Notes: generated by a model from the sequence alone, not told the origin. A stretch of 55,503 nt of DNA from Bryobacterales bacterium (GCA_003167495.1 PMSX01000328.1:1-55503), one strand, 5' to 3'. Numbered from the stretch's first letter, positions 16,880 through 26,307 are shown. A program made the numbers and translations.

Positions 16880-17506
16880 ATGCCGCTACGAAACCGCGTG
16901 GACCCCTGTGGAACGATTGTGGCCCTTGCCGCGCGTGGCACGTTCATGGGCAATCGGGGCGGCGTGTTGCACAATCAGAATCGCGAAATTGTGCGTCAAT
17001 ACGCCAGTAGGCGGTGGATAACTTGTCTCTTGGAATTCAAAGATCGGCGGCGCTCCGTGATGTCTCCAGGCCGATACACAGAGTTGTTTTTCCTCGACGA
17101 AGCCGTTGCACTTGCCGCAGGCCATAGGCCCTGTGCTGAATGTCGTCGCGACCGATTCAACGCTTTTAAGGGAGCTTGGGCTGGCTCCAGAGATTCAAAT
17201 GGAGGCCTCCTTTTCGCGGATCAGATCGATATGGAACTGCATCGAGCAAGAATCGACAGACAGAAACAGAAAGTAACTTACCAAGCTTCCTTGAACACAT
17301 TGCCTGATGGTTGCTTCGTTCACATTGAGAGCTCCAGTTACCTGGTCTGGGGCGACGCGCTACTTCTGTGGTCGCCCGAGGGCTACCTGAAGAAGCAGCA
17401 TCGGCCCAATGATCTGTCAGTCACGATACTGACCCCGGAACCGCTGGTTCGGTGCATTGGCCAAGGATACAAACCGGAAATACATAGGTCGATCCTCACC
17501 CTCTGA
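16880..17506 (+). CDS. conserved hypothetical protein with HRPCAECRR motif
   Basis: A 208-aa soluble protein. The opening MPLRNRVDPCGTIVALAARG and the middle PGRYTELFFLDEAVALAAG and HRPCAECRRDRF are conserved in a widespread uncharacterised family that I recall but cannot name. The CxxC in an Ada-like setting (sequence GHRPCAECRR near residues 80-89) suggests metal binding or a nucleic-acid-related role. The C-terminal part is beta-rich. It stands alone, with 129 bp before it and 96 bp after. Confidence 0.65.
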   Translation: MPLRNRVDPCGTIVALAARGTFMGNRGGVLHNQNREIVRQYASRRWITCLLEFKDRRRSVMSPGRYTELFFLDEAVALAAGHRPCAECRRDRFNAFKGAWAGSRDSNGGLLFADQIDMELHRARIDRQKQKVTYQASLNTLPDGCFVHIESSSYLVWGDALLLWSPEGYLKKQHRPNDLSVTILTPEPLVRCIGQGYKPEIHRSILTL

Positions 17507-17602
17507 AAGTGCTGAGCGGCAACGAGGGGGCGGATCAAGCTGAGTCGCGACCAATTCGAATCGACTTGGCAGAAGATGTGACATGATAGCGGCAAGTCCG
17601 CC

Positions 17603-19672
17603 GTGAAACAATCCTCCTTACATAGAGGTTTCTGGTACACCGTCGCAGTTACGGCGATGCTGATCTTGTTGGGACTGTCCCATGGTCAAGGTGACTCCAC
17701 TGGATGGACGCGCCTATCGAGCCGCACGGGAGAGCTGCCGGCACCGGGTACGTCGCGGGAGCAGACGGGCGTGCTGGCGGTGCATATTGATCCAGATTCA
17801 CCAGCCACAGATTTCATAATGAGCTTTCGCGTAACGGGTCCAGCGCTAGTCTGGTACCGGCGCGTTCCGACGGGATGGCTGCGCTACCCGATTGAACCGG
17901 AGTTCCTGCCGATTGAAGCGGGTGGGGCCGCGTACGATATCGACGGCGATGGCGACTTAGACATAGTTTTCGGGAACGACTGGCAGGGCAACAAACTTTG
18001 GTGGTGGGAGAATCCGTACCCGAATTTCGATCCGAATGTCCCGTGGAAACGGCATATCATCAAGAACGGCGGCGCAAATCAGCATCACGACCAGGTGTTT
18101 GCGGATATTAAAGGTACTGGAAAGCCGCAACTCGTCTTCTGGAACCAACAGGCGAAAGCAATCTATCTGGCCGATATCCCGAACGATCCACGCCATACCG
18201 AGCCGTGGCCTTATGTGGAAATCTTCAATGGCCACGCCGGTGAAGGCGAGAACGGGGCGGCCTTATACGCGGAAGGTATGGACGCCTACGATATCGACGG
18301 CGATGGAAAGATAGACTTGTTAGCGGGTAATTACTGGTTCCACCACGAAGGCGGCAACCAGTTTCGCCCGATTCGTGTTGGCGTGATCGGAGGGCGCATT
18401 AGAGCGGGACGTTTCAAGCCATCCAAGTATCCGCAGATTGTCATCGCGCCGGGAGATGGATCTGGTCCCTTAATGATCTACGAGTGTAAGGGCGATCCTC
18501 TGAAGTCAAGCGACTGGGGGGGAAGAAGGCTGTTGGATCGGGACCTGATCCACGGCCACACGCTGGAGTTGGGTGACGTGAACGGAGACGGCAATCTCGA
18601 TATTCTGGTGGCGGAGCAAGGCAAATGGAATCGCGGTCCGGAGAAACTCGACAATCCTAACGCAACGGCTTGGATTCTCTACGGCGACGGGAAGGGCGGC
18701 TTCACACCCGTCATTCTTGACGAGCACGAGGGCTGGCACGATGGCAAGCTCGCCGATTTTGACGGCGACGGCGACCTAGACGTGCTTCAGAAGCCCTATG
18801 CCTGGGATGCGCCGCGCGTGGACCTGTGGCTGAATCACGGAACCGGCAAAGTTCGTGGATGGACGCCGAAACATGCCGCCGGTTTGGAGTTGCGACCATT
18901 TACTCAACCCGTTGGGATGGAGTTATGGACTTACCGCGAGGAGTTAAAACGCGACCTTCCAGCAACCCTTAGAAAAATACGGGCCTTGGGTTTCCAGACG
19001 GTCGAGACAGCGAGTTTCTATGGTAAGAGCGCGACTGACTTCCAGAAGCTTCTCGATAACACCGGACTGCGGTGCACGAGTCTCATTGCTAGCTATGAGC
19101 GGCTTCAGCAGTCATTACCGGGCGTGATCGAAGATGCAAAGGCGCTGGGAGCCACATATGTACTGGCATCCTGGATTCCTCATAACGGTGATCTTACCGA
19201 AGCGCAGGTACATAGCGCCGCATCCAACTTCAATGATTGGGGCGAACATTTACGCGATGCCAACTTACAGTTCGGGTATCATCCGCACGGCTTCGAGTTC
19301 TTACAGACACCAACTGAGACGCTGTTCGACGTGCTCGTACGTGAGACCAAGCCGGAGTCGGTGTTCTTTGAAATGGACACATTCTGGTTCGCTCAGGCGG
19401 GAGCTGATCCAGCAGCGTTCCTGGAACGTTATCCGAAGCGATTCCGGCTCTTACATTTAAAGGATCTGGCGCGAGGAACAAAACAGAATACCAGCGGCAC
19501 GGCCCCAGAGGAAGCGAGCGTTGCTCTAGGGCAAGGCCAACTGCGCTGGCCTGAGATTCTCCGGCAAGCCGGGCGCGATGGAGTGGCTGGCTACTTCATC
19601 GAGGACGAATCCCCTTTGGCAGCCCAGCAAGTGCCTGTCACGCTGGAATATTTGAAAAGAATCCGCTATTGA
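17603..19672 (+). CDS. secreted VCBS-repeat protein fused to sugar-isomerase-like TIM barrel
   Basis: A 689-aa protein with a signal peptide (to about residue 29, GTG start). FG-GAP/VCBS repeats with calcium-binding loops follow: YDIDGDGDLD (111-120), a second YDIDGDGKID near 230, VNGDGNLD near 325 and FDGDGDLD near 390. From about 437 to the end is a complete 253-aa xylose-isomerase/AP-endonuclease-2-like TIM barrel (VGMELWTYRE, HPHGFEF, FFEMDTFWF, LLHLKD, GYFIEDE). These supply the usual metal-binding His and Glu residues. Such barrels act as sugar epimerases, isomerases or inosose dehydratases. The joining of an extracellular propeller-like binding unit to this barrel is unusual. The substrate is unknown. 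Confidence 0.8.
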   Translation: MKQSSLHRGFWYTVAVTAMLILLGLSHGQGDSTGWTRLSSRTGELPAPGTSREQTGVLAVHIDPDSPATDFIMSFRVTGPALVWYRRVPTGWLRYPIEPEFLPIEAGGAAYDIDGDGDLDIVFGNDWQGNKLWWWENPYPNFDPNVPWKRHIIKNGGANQHHDQVFADIKGTGKPQLVFWNQQAKAIYLADIPNDPRHTEPWPYVEIFNGHAGEGENGAALYAEGMDAYDIDGDGKIDLLAGNYWFHHEGGNQFRPIRVGVIGGRIRAGRFKPSKYPQIVIAPGDGSGPLMIYECKGDPLKSSDWGGRRLLDRDLIHGHTLELGDVNGDGNLDILVAEQGKWNRGPEKLDNPNATAWILYGDGKGGFTPVILDEHEGWHDGKLADFDGDGDLDVLQKPYAWDAPRVDLWLNHGTGKVRGWTPKHAAGLELRPFTQPVGMELWTYREELKRDLPATLRKIRALGFQTVETASFYGKSATDFQKLLDNTGLRCTSLIASYERLQQSLPGVIEDAKALGATYVLASWIPHNGDLTEAQVHSAASNFNDWGEHLRDANLQFGYHPHGFEFLQTPTETLFDVLVRETKPESVFFEMDTFWFAQAGADPAAFLERYPKRFRLLHLKDLARGTKQNTSGTAPEEASVALGQGQLRWPEILRQAGRDGVAGYFIEDESPLAAQQVPVTLEYLKRIRY

Positions 19673-19751
19673 GTGGTGAGTTTGAATACTCTCGACCTTC
19701 CGCTACTGCTAAGATCTATTGCTTCTAGGTAGCCAAATTCTGGTCCAAGCC

Positions 19752-20237
19752 ATGCACACGGAATTCCGCCGCGCCGAAATACCCAAGGAAATTCGCAGCC
19801 TCATCATCTTCGACCACAAAGCCTTTCAAAAATATCCGGCAGACTGGTTCGATCAGGCCACATGGCAAGCGACTGAATCCTGGTGGATGATCGGTGGCAA
19901 GAGAAAGATCGGCTGTTGCGCATTTGAACGCCACATAGATTTCAAAGAGGATATTCACCCTGATAAGGACAATCCTCATCGGCGCGGATCGCTCTACATT
20001 GCCACTACGGGCATCCTGCCGCAATTCAGAACGATGGGCTTCGGTACTTTGATGAAATCGTGGCAACTGTCGTACGCGCGGCATCACGGCTTTAGCCGGA
20101 TCGTTACCAATACGAGGAAGAGCAACAAGGTCATGATCACACTGAATCAGAAATTCGGCTTCAAGATCATTCGAACTACGCCAGGCTATTACGATAGTCC
20201 GCGAGAATCGACCGTGGTGATGGAACGGCGGCTTTGA
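19752..20237 (+). CDS. GNAT family N-acetyltransferase
   Basis: A 161-aa acetyltransferase fold. The acetyl-CoA-binding region is seen as YIATTGILPQFRTMGFGTLM (the family pattern V..QGxGxGxxL in a variant form). ARHHGFSRIVTNTRKSN and LNQKFGFKIIR follow. The start ATG at 19752 (MHTEFRRAEIP) is preferred over an upstream TTG. The acceptor substrate cannot be deduced. It begins about 80 bp after the VCBS-TIM gene on the same strand. Confidence 0.8.
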   Translation: MHTEFRRAEIPKEIRSLIIFDHKAFQKYPADWFDQATWQATESWWMIGGKRKIGCCAFERHIDFKEDIHPDKDNPHRRGSLYIATTGILPQFRTMGFGTLMKSWQLSYARHHGFSRIVTNTRKSNKVMITLNQKFGFKIIRTTPGYYDSPRESTVVMERRL

Positions 20238-20415
20238 TTGCAGAGGATCGCAACGGCTGCCAAGGCACGGTAGCTGGGCTCAGTTAAACAGCGCTCTTCG
20301 GGCGTTGCTTGAGAATATCTCCATTCTGCCGCCAAATAGTTGGCACCAGCAAATGCATGCCGTATCTTTTTTGCACTGTAGACTTCTCACCGGCGCTCGT
20401 TGCTAGACTCTCGTA

Positions 20416-21423
20416 ATGCCCTCCCGAATCCGGCTGGAAATTGAGAAATCCACGGTGCTCATTCGCCGCTGGCTTGGCTATGCCCTCTACGACTGGACTT
20501 TCAAAATGGCAAAGTCAAAACGCCTCGTCACGCGGGTCGCTATTTTGATCCAAGGTTACGCCATCTGGGCTGGGTTTTCGCGCTCGCTGATATGGCCTCT
20601 AATGTGGCCGAAGAGTCAGTACCTTCTCTTTCTCTTCGTATGCCTGCTTTACCTCCTTGGCGACCGTGTTATGAACGCGATACTGACCTCGGAATTTGTT
20701 CGCAAGACCCAACTTGAAGCCGACCAGATTGCCGCACGACAGATCCAGAAGACACTCCAACCGGAGAAACTGGAAGAGTTGGTGGGCTACGAGATGGAGG
20801 TCTTTTACCAGCCTTACCGCGCCGTTGGTGGAGACTACTTTGACGTGATCGACCTTCCGGGTAACCGAACGCTATTGGCAATCGCAGACGTGTCTGGGAA
20901 AGGGATGGCGGCCGCTCTGCTGGCGGCTAACATCCAGGCGTTAGTCAGAAGCCTTGTGAATGCTCAAGCGGGCCTCCAGGCGTTAGCTGGACAGATCAAC
21001 AAGCACCTGTGCCATTACACTCCAAGCAATCGCTTTGCGACGGCGGTATTTATGGTGCTCAACCGGGATTCGGGGGATTTGATTTTCGTGAACGCCGGAC
21101 ATAACGCCCCGATGGTTTACGGCGAGAGTTCAGCAACACCCCTGGGAGCGACTGGCATACCGATGGGCTTGCGGAGCAACGCGGAGTATGAAGCTGGCAC
21201 AGCTTTCATTCCCTTTGGTGGATTCCTTCTCATATTCACGGATGGATTGACCGACTCGATTCCCGGAAACGATACCGAGGGGCGCTTGCGTGACGCTATG
21301 GCTGACAATCCGGTGAAGACTATGTCTAATCTCAAATCGTTGATCGATCCAAGATTTAATGAGGATGACATCACTATTTTGCTTTTAAGGCGCACCGAGG
21401 CTCCAAATCTGAGCGCCCAATAA
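20416..21423 (+). CDS. membrane-anchored PP2C-type serine phosphatase (RsbU/SpoIIE)
   Basis: A 335-aa protein with one or two N-terminal membrane segments (about 42-60 and 70-86), a short helical linker, and a SpoIIE/RsbU phosphatase domain from about 118. Metal-binding and core motifs are AVGGDYFDVIDL, IADVSGKGMAAALL, FVNAGHN, FTDGLTD and NEDDITIL. These phosphatases dephosphorylate anti-anti-sigma factors in partner-switching pathways. No STAS or RsbW-type gene is next to it, so the target is elsewhere. Confidence 0.9.
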   Translation: MPSRIRLEIEKSTVLIRRWLGYALYDWTFKMAKSKRLVTRVAILIQGYAIWAGFSRSLIWPLMWPKSQYLLFLFVCLLYLLGDRVMNAILTSEFVRKTQLEADQIAARQIQKTLQPEKLEELVGYEMEVFYQPYRAVGGDYFDVIDLPGNRTLLAIADVSGKGMAAALLAANIQALVRSLVNAQAGLQALAGQINKHLCHYTPSNRFATAVFMVLNRDSGDLIFVNAGHNAPMVYGESSATPLGATGIPMGLRSNAEYEAGTAFIPFGGFLLIFTDGLTDSIPGNDTEGRLRDAMADNPVKTMSNLKSLIDPRFNEDDITILLLRRTEAPNLSAQ

Positions 21424-21464
21424 TTGATTCAAGCTCAATATTTTCGTATCGCTAGTTTGAGGGG

Positions 21465-21480
21465 GCGTCGATCTCGACGC
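21465..21480. other. small hairpin after the RsbU-type gene
   Basis: GCGTCGATCTCGACGC is self-complementary over its whole length (7-bp arms about a TC centre). It is preceded by a G run and followed within five bases by TTTT. It could act as a weak intrinsic terminator for the plus-strand phosphatase gene, but the loop is minimal and the T run is short. Confidence 0.3.
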
Positions 21481-21548
21481 ATCACTTTTACGATCAAATT
21501 AATCCCAGGGAAAAAGCTACGATTGTGACGAGATATTATTCAGGGGTC

Positions 21549-22223
21549 ATGAAAAGCAAGTTAAATGCGGCTGTCCTTGTTTGTTGCTCGATGTTCGGCG
21601 CTATCACAGTCGAACCTTCGGCCACACTCTTCGAGAACGATCAAGTAAAAGTGCTTCGCGCGTTGGAGAAGGCGCACGTGAAAGGGAAATTCCACGAGCA
21701 CAAACTGAACCGAGTCATGATTTACCTGCAGTCCGGCCGGCAGCGTTTCGAGTATCAGGACGGACGCAGCGCCAAAGTGATCGATTGGCATGCTGGCGAG
21801 GTGGATTGGAGCAAGCCTGAGGGGATGCACGCGGCTGAAGTGATCAGCGGCGAGGCTTTCAACATTATCGAGATCGAGCTGAAAACGTCAGGCGTGGGCA
21901 AACCGATTGTGAGCGATCTCGACCCGGTGAAAATCGACCCGAAGCACTACCGCGTTGAGTTTGAAAATCCGCAGGTTCGAGTGCTGCGGGTGAAGATCGA
22001 AGGTCACGGAGTGACACCGATGCATGAACATTCGGTCAACCGGGTCACCGTGTTCTTGACCGATCAGGAGTTTCGTGTGAAAGATTCGCACGGCAAGACA
22101 GACACGGTGAGACACAAAGCCGGAGACGCGGTTTGGGGAACACCGACGACTCACACTGAGGAGAATCTCAGCGAAAAGCCTTTCGAAGTCCTAGCCGTCG
22201 AGCTCAAGCAGATGAACGGATAA
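21549..22223 (+). CDS. secreted bicupin protein
   Basis: A 224-aa protein with a probable signal peptide (MKSKLNAAVLVCCSMFGA) and two related cupin-like halves. The first has KGKFHEHKLNRVMIYL, and the second repeats it as VTPMHEHSVNRVTVFL. Each half later carries a conserved Trp-x-x-Pro/His region (WSKPEGMHAAE; WGTPTTHTEE). The paired His residues could bind a metal ion. Duplication within one gene is clear from the two HEH-x-x-NRV motifs. The function is unknown. The ATG at 21549 is preferred over an upstream start because the signal peptide begins there. Confidence 0.75.
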   Translation: MKSKLNAAVLVCCSMFGAITVEPSATLFENDQVKVLRALEKAHVKGKFHEHKLNRVMIYLQSGRQRFEYQDGRSAKVIDWHAGEVDWSKPEGMHAAEVISGEAFNIIEIELKTSGVGKPIVSDLDPVKIDPKHYRVEFENPQVRVLRVKIEGHGVTPMHEHSVNRVTVFLTDQEFRVKDSHGKTDTVRHKAGDAVWGTPTTHTEENLSEKPFEVLAVELKQMNG

Positions 22224-22399
22224 TCGTTCCATTGCAGATACCGTCCATTCGATCTGAATCGCGCTGCTGCTGCCAGTCCGTTTCCCACATTATCAGCAGC
22301 CAGATTTACTCAAAAGTTTGCTCATTGGCGTTCTGCATCACTCAACCCGACGCACGAACGCAGAAAGGTATCCGCAGTGGAGCATATTTTAGTTCCGGT

Positions 22400-22436
22400 T
22401 TGACGCGCTGCTCGCGGGGCAATATAATCGCGCGTA
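22400..22436 (+). promoter_or_regulatory. strong sigma70-type promoter, apparently leaderless
   Basis: TTGACG at 22400-22405 and TATAAT at 22423-22428 are separated by exactly 17 bp. Seven bp after the -10 box comes the ATG at 22436, where transcription would be expected to start. There is no Shine-Dalgarno sequence between. A second in-frame ATG at 22448 would have a leader of only about 12 nt. This fixes the true N terminus of the downstream hydrolase. Confidence 0.7.
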
Positions 22437-24421
22437 TGGCTTACACGATGCGTATCTGCTTGCTTTCAATTCTGATCGTGACTTGTTCGGCTTACTCTCT
22501 TGTTGCGCGAGCTTCCGATTCAACACCGCTCACGGCTGACACGGGGCAGACGACTGGGGCTGGTGTCACGTTTAAAGCTCCCGCCGGCTGGTCTGTTAGT
22601 GCGGACAGTGCATCTGCGATTTTCGTATTGGCGCCAGAGGGCGATACGCATGTAGTGGTTTTGGACGAAAAAGCGGCTGATGCGGCAACGGCGGTGGCGC
22701 AGGCATGGGGCACCTACAAGCCAGGGTTTGCGAGGCCCGTGCGCGCGACGGTGGATCTACCCGACTTGGAGGGGTGGACTGCGGGGAAACGGTTTGTGTA
22801 TGAAACTTCTCCCAATGAGCGCGCGGTGGTGGTGGCGATTGCCCGCCGGGCTGGAGACAACTGGACGGTGGCTCTGTTGGACGGGGCACAGGCCACCTTT
22901 GGGAAACGGGGCGCGCAGATCGGCTTAATTGTGAACAGTCTGCGACCTAACGGATATCAGCGCGAGTCGTTCGCTGGCCGAAAAGCCTTGCCGCTGACGC
23001 CCGAACGGATTGAAACTTTGCGGAGTTTCATAGAAGCGTCCATGAAGAAGTTCGATGTACCTGGCGCTGGCTTTGCGTTGATCGATCAAGGCAGGGTTGT
23101 GTATGAGGGCGGCGTTGGCGTGAAGGAGTCGGGGAAGCCTGAGCGGGTGGACGCGAACACACTTTTCATGGCGGCCTCGAATACCAAAGGCATGACAACG
23201 CTGCTGCTGGCCAAAATGGTGGATGAGAAGAAGTTGCAGTGGGATGAGCCAGTGACGAAGGTGTATCCGGAGTTCAAGCTGGCTGACGCGGAAGTGACCA
23301 ACGAGATAGAGATCAGGCACTTGATCTGCGCGTGCACCGGGATGCCGCGGCAAGATTTGGAATGGCTGTTCGAATACAAGAAGTTCAAGCCGGCGTCGAC
23401 ATTCACGCTTCTCAGCGGCATGAAGCCGACGAGCAAGTTTGGAGAAGTTTTTCAATATAGCAACCTGATGGCGTCGGCGGCGGGTTACGTGGCGGCCCAT
23501 GTATACGAGCCGGCAGGCGAACCGGGGGCGGCTTATGACCGGGCGATGGAGCGCGAGATTTTTAAACCGCTTGGCATGAGCAACACCACCTTCGATATGG
23601 AGAAGGTACAGCACGGCGATTTTGCGAGTCCGCATTCCGACGACATTGATGGCAAAACGCGACTCATCGCGATGCAGCAGAATTATTCGGTAGTGCCGTT
23701 CCGGCCGGCGGGCGGCGTGTGGACGTCGGCGCATGACATGACGCGGTATGCGCTGCTGGAGCTGGCGCGCGGCAAGCTCGCCGATGGGCGGCAGTTTGTT
23801 TCGGAAGAGAATTTACTAATGCGACGGAAGCCGCAAGTTGCGATTGGGGAGGACTCGATTTATGGCATGGGACTTGAAGTGAACAACCACTGGGGTATTC
23901 CGATTGTTCATCATGGCGGGAGTTTGTTCGGATACAAGAGCGATTGGATGATTTTGCCGGAAGCCGGCATTGGCGCTGTGTTGCTGACGAATTCGGACAG
24001 AGGCGGGAGTTTATTGGAGCCGTTGATGCGGCGCTTGTTGGAAGTTGTTTATGATGGCAAGCCCGAGGCCGTCGCTTTGGTGGATAACGATGCAGCGAAC
24101 TACCAAAAGATTGTTGCGAAGGAACGGGTTCGCCTGGTGTTTCCGGCAGCCGCTGACGAAGGAGCGAAGCTTGCCGCGCACTACGTAAATGCGGACTTGG
24201 GAAGTATCGACGTCAAAACGTCAGGTGGCCAGACTGTCTTTGCCTGGGATGGCGGTGAAAGCCGGATGGCCACGCGCAAGAACGATGACGGGACGATTTC
24301 ATTTGTGAACGCAGACCCGCCACTGAGCGGGTTTGAGTTTGTCAAGGGCGACCAAAACGGGAAACGCACGCTGATTGTCCGGGATGCGCAGCATGAGTAC
24401 GTTTTTATCGAAGTTAGCTAA
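22436..24421 (+). CDS. secreted serine hydrolase (beta-lactamase/class C PBP-like)
   Basis: A 661-aa exported protein with a signal peptide (MRICLLSILIVTCSAYSLVARA, after an MAYT lead), an N-terminal domain of about 160 residues of unknown type, then a serine beta-lactamase-like domain. Catalytic motifs are SNTK (in FMAASNTKGMTT), YSN (FQYSNLMASAAG) and HHGG (IPIVHHGGSLFGY). A beta-barrel C-terminal extension follows. The fold covers esterases, D-amino-acid peptidases and DD-carboxypeptidases, so exact activity is open. The start is placed at 22436 because of the promoter immediately upstream. Confidence 0.85.
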   Translation: MAYTMRICLLSILIVTCSAYSLVARASDSTPLTADTGQTTGAGVTFKAPAGWSVSADSASAIFVLAPEGDTHVVVLDEKAADAATAVAQAWGTYKPGFARPVRATVDLPDLEGWTAGKRFVYETSPNERAVVVAIARRAGDNWTVALLDGAQATFGKRGAQIGLIVNSLRPNGYQRESFAGRKALPLTPERIETLRSFIEASMKKFDVPGAGFALIDQGRVVYEGGVGVKESGKPERVDANTLFMAASNTKGMTTLLLAKMVDEKKLQWDEPVTKVYPEFKLADAEVTNEIEIRHLICACTGMPRQDLEWLFEYKKFKPASTFTLLSGMKPTSKFGEVFQYSNLMASAAGYVAAHVYEPAGEPGAAYDRAMEREIFKPLGMSNTTFDMEKVQHGDFASPHSDDIDGKTRLIAMQQNYSVVPFRPAGGVWTSAHDMTRYALLELARGKLADGRQFVSEENLLMRRKPQVAIGEDSIYGMGLEVNNHWGIPIVHHGGSLFGYKSDWMILPEAGIGAVLLTNSDRGGSLLEPLMRRLLEVVYDGKPEAVALVDNDAANYQKIVAKERVRLVFPAAADEGAKLAAHYVNADLGSIDVKTSGGQTVFAWDGGESRMATRKNDDGTISFVNADPPLSGFEFVKGDQNGKRTLIVRDAQHEYVFIEVS

Positions 24422-24547
24422 TGTGGAGGTCCGTGGCTGGTTGCAGCGGCAAGGTCCGTAACGGCTCCGGCTCTGTTTCGGTGCAGCTCCCGCACTTTAG
24501 AAGTTAGAAAAAGTGCCGGCTTTTCTTGTCCCTGTCATGTAGCCTTA

Positions 24548-24572
24548 TCGGCAGCGATTTGGTCACTGCCGA
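24548..24572. other. 7-bp stem-loop upstream of fabG operon
   Basis: TCGGCAG at 24548-24554 pairs exactly with CTGCCGA at 24566-24572 around an 11-nt loop. No T run follows. It lies in the 253-bp gap between the serine hydrolase stop and fabG, where I see no gene. It could be a 3'-end structure of the hydrolase message or part of the fabG leader. Confidence 0.3.
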
Positions 24573-24674
24573 GCTGAGATCATGCCATCCAAAGCGATTC
24601 GCTATTTACCGACGCGCGCACGAACTAAGAACTCGAGAAGTTCGCAACTCTACCCATTATGATGAGAGGGAATC

Positions 24675-25409
24675 ATGAACGTTCGAACTGCGTTGATAAC
24701 GGGAGCCAGCCGGGGCATTGGAAGAGCATGCGCGCAATCGCTGGCGGCGGCTCGATACAAGCTGGTCTTAGCGGCGCGGAGACTCGACAAACTGGAAGAA
24801 ACTGCCCAACTCACGCGCGCTAGCGGGGCTGAGACGTTCGTTGTGGAAATGGATTTGACCAACAGCGATTCCATCACAGCCGCCATCGCCAAAGCAACGA
24901 AAGAATTCGGCAAAATAGAAATCCTGGTGAACAACGCGGGTGTAACCAAAGACGGCTTAGCGGTGCGCATGAAGAAGGCCGATTGGGAAAGCGTGATCAA
25001 CACAAACCTAAGCGGCTCGTTTTACGTAACCCAACAGATTTTGCAATCTATGATGCGCGAGCGCTGGGGCCGGATCGTAAACATTTCCTCGGTGGTCGGC
25101 GAAAAGGGCAATCCTGGGCAGGCGAACTATGTGGCATCGAAAGCCGGGTTGATCGGCTTGACGAAATCGCTGGCAATGGAATTGGGAAGCCGCAATATTA
25201 CGGTGAATGCCGTGGCGCCTGGCTTCATTGACACTGAAATGACTCATGCTTTGCCGGAAGAATTGAAACAAAGAATGATTGCGGAAACGCCGCTGAAGCG
25301 GATGGGCGCGCCCGAAGACGTCGCGGCGGCTGTGAAATTTTTAGTGAGCGAGGAAGCAAGCTTCATCACCGGTCATGTTTTAGACGTGAACGGTGGCATT
25401 TACATGTAG
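24675..25409 (+). CDS. fabG: 3-oxoacyl-ACP reductase (SDR family)
   Basis: A 244-aa short-chain dehydrogenase that reduces 3-oxoacyl-ACP with NADPH in fatty-acid elongation. The cofactor loop TGASRGIGRAC, NNAGVT, and the Ser-Tyr-Lys catalytic set (ISSVVGEKGNPGQANYVASK) are all present. VNAVAPGFIDTEMT and a final DVNGGIYM are typical of FabG. An RBS-like GAGAGGGA precedes the ATG. It is 3 bp from the next gene and heads a four-gene plus-strand cluster. An alternative is another SDR of similar type. Confidence 0.9.
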   Translation: MNVRTALITGASRGIGRACAQSLAAARYKLVLAARRLDKLEETAQLTRASGAETFVVEMDLTNSDSITAAIAKATKEFGKIEILVNNAGVTKDGLAVRMKKADWESVINTNLSGSFYVTQQILQSMMRERWGRIVNISSVVGEKGNPGQANYVASKAGLIGLTKSLAMELGSRNITVNAVAPGFIDTEMTHALPEELKQRMIAETPLKRMGAPEDVAAAVKFLVSEEASFITGHVLDVNGGIYM

Positions 25410-25412
25410 GTT

Positions 25413-26303
25413 ATGACAGCAAACAGAGACAGCAAATTCAAAATCGGCCTGGTACAGACAAAATGTTCCACAGATCCGGACGAAAACCTGCAGCGCGCCA
25501 TCGCAGGCATTCGCGAAGCTGCCGGCGAAGGTGCGGAAATCGTCTGCCTGCAGGAATTATTCCGCAGCCAGTATTTTTGCCGTGAAGAGAATGCCGAGTT
25601 ATTCAATCTGGCTGAAACTATTCCCGGGCCTTCTACTGAAGCCATCGGCTCGGTGGCAAAGAGCTTGGGCGTGGCGGTAGTCGCATCGCTCTTTGAGAAG
25701 CGCGCGCACGGCTTGTATCACAACACCGCGGCGATTATCGATGCCGATGGCTCGCTCATGGGTATCTACCGCAAAATGCACATCCCAGACGATCCGCTTT
25801 TTTTGGAAAAGTTTTATTTCACGCCGGGCGATTTGGGTTTCCTGAATTTCGAAACACGCTTTTCGCGCATCGGCGTGCAGGTGTGTTGGGATCAGTGGTA
25901 TCCGGAAGGCGCGCGCCTCACTAGTCTGCAAGGTGCGAATGTGTTGTTTTACCCCACAGCCATTGGTTGGCATCCAGCAGAAAAGGCGCAACATGGCGAA
26001 GCGCAATTAGACGCCTGGCGCACCATTCAACGGGCGCACGCCATAGCTAACGGCGTGTACGTGGCGGCGGTAAACCGCACAGGCTTCGAAGGCACATCCG
26101 AAAGTGGTTTGGAGTTCTGGGGCAACTCCTTTGTGGCCGATCCATTCGGCCGCGTGATCGCGCAAGCGCCAGCGAGTGAAGAACACGTGCTGGTAACGGA
26201 GTGCGATCCCAAACTGATGGACGAAGTGCGCCGCAACTGGCCTTTCTTCCGCGACCGCCGCATTGACGCGTATGCACCCATTACGAAGCGTTGGCTTGCC
26301 TAA
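25413..26303 (+). CDS. aguB: N-carbamoylputrescine amidase
   Basis: A 296-aa nitrilase-superfamily enzyme that hydrolyses N-carbamoylputrescine to putrescine, CO2 and ammonia. The Glu-Lys-Cys triad is seen in CLQELFRSQYFC, YRKMHIPDDP and GVQVCWDQWYPE. The motif HNTAAIIDADGSLMGIYRKM is characteristic of AguB. The next gene, agmatine deiminase, makes its substrate. The two steps together give the agmatine route to polyamines. Confidence 0.93.
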   Translation: MTANRDSKFKIGLVQTKCSTDPDENLQRAIAGIREAAGEGAEIVCLQELFRSQYFCREENAELFNLAETIPGPSTEAIGSVAKSLGVAVVASLFEKRAHGLYHNTAAIIDADGSLMGIYRKMHIPDDPLFLEKFYFTPGDLGFLNFETRFSRIGVQVCWDQWYPEGARLTSLQGANVLFYPTAIGWHPAEKAQHGEAQLDAWRTIQRAHAIANGVYVAAVNRTGFEGTSESGLEFWGNSFVADPFGRVIAQAPASEEHVLVTECDPKLMDEVRRNWPFFRDRRIDAYAPITKRWLA

Positions 26304-26307
26304 AGCG

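Noticed and set aside
17535..17570. A tRNA-like TTCGAATCGA word
   Set aside because: No acceptor, anticodon or D-arm pairing can be built around it.
20371..20409. Promoter for the RsbU-type gene from TTGCAC and TAGACT
   Set aside because: The spacing is 27 bp, far from 17, and no other -10 fits.
22925..23734. A 269-codon frame antisense to the serine hydrolase
   Set aside because: Very Arg/His-rich with no motif, and the sense frame has all catalytic motifs.
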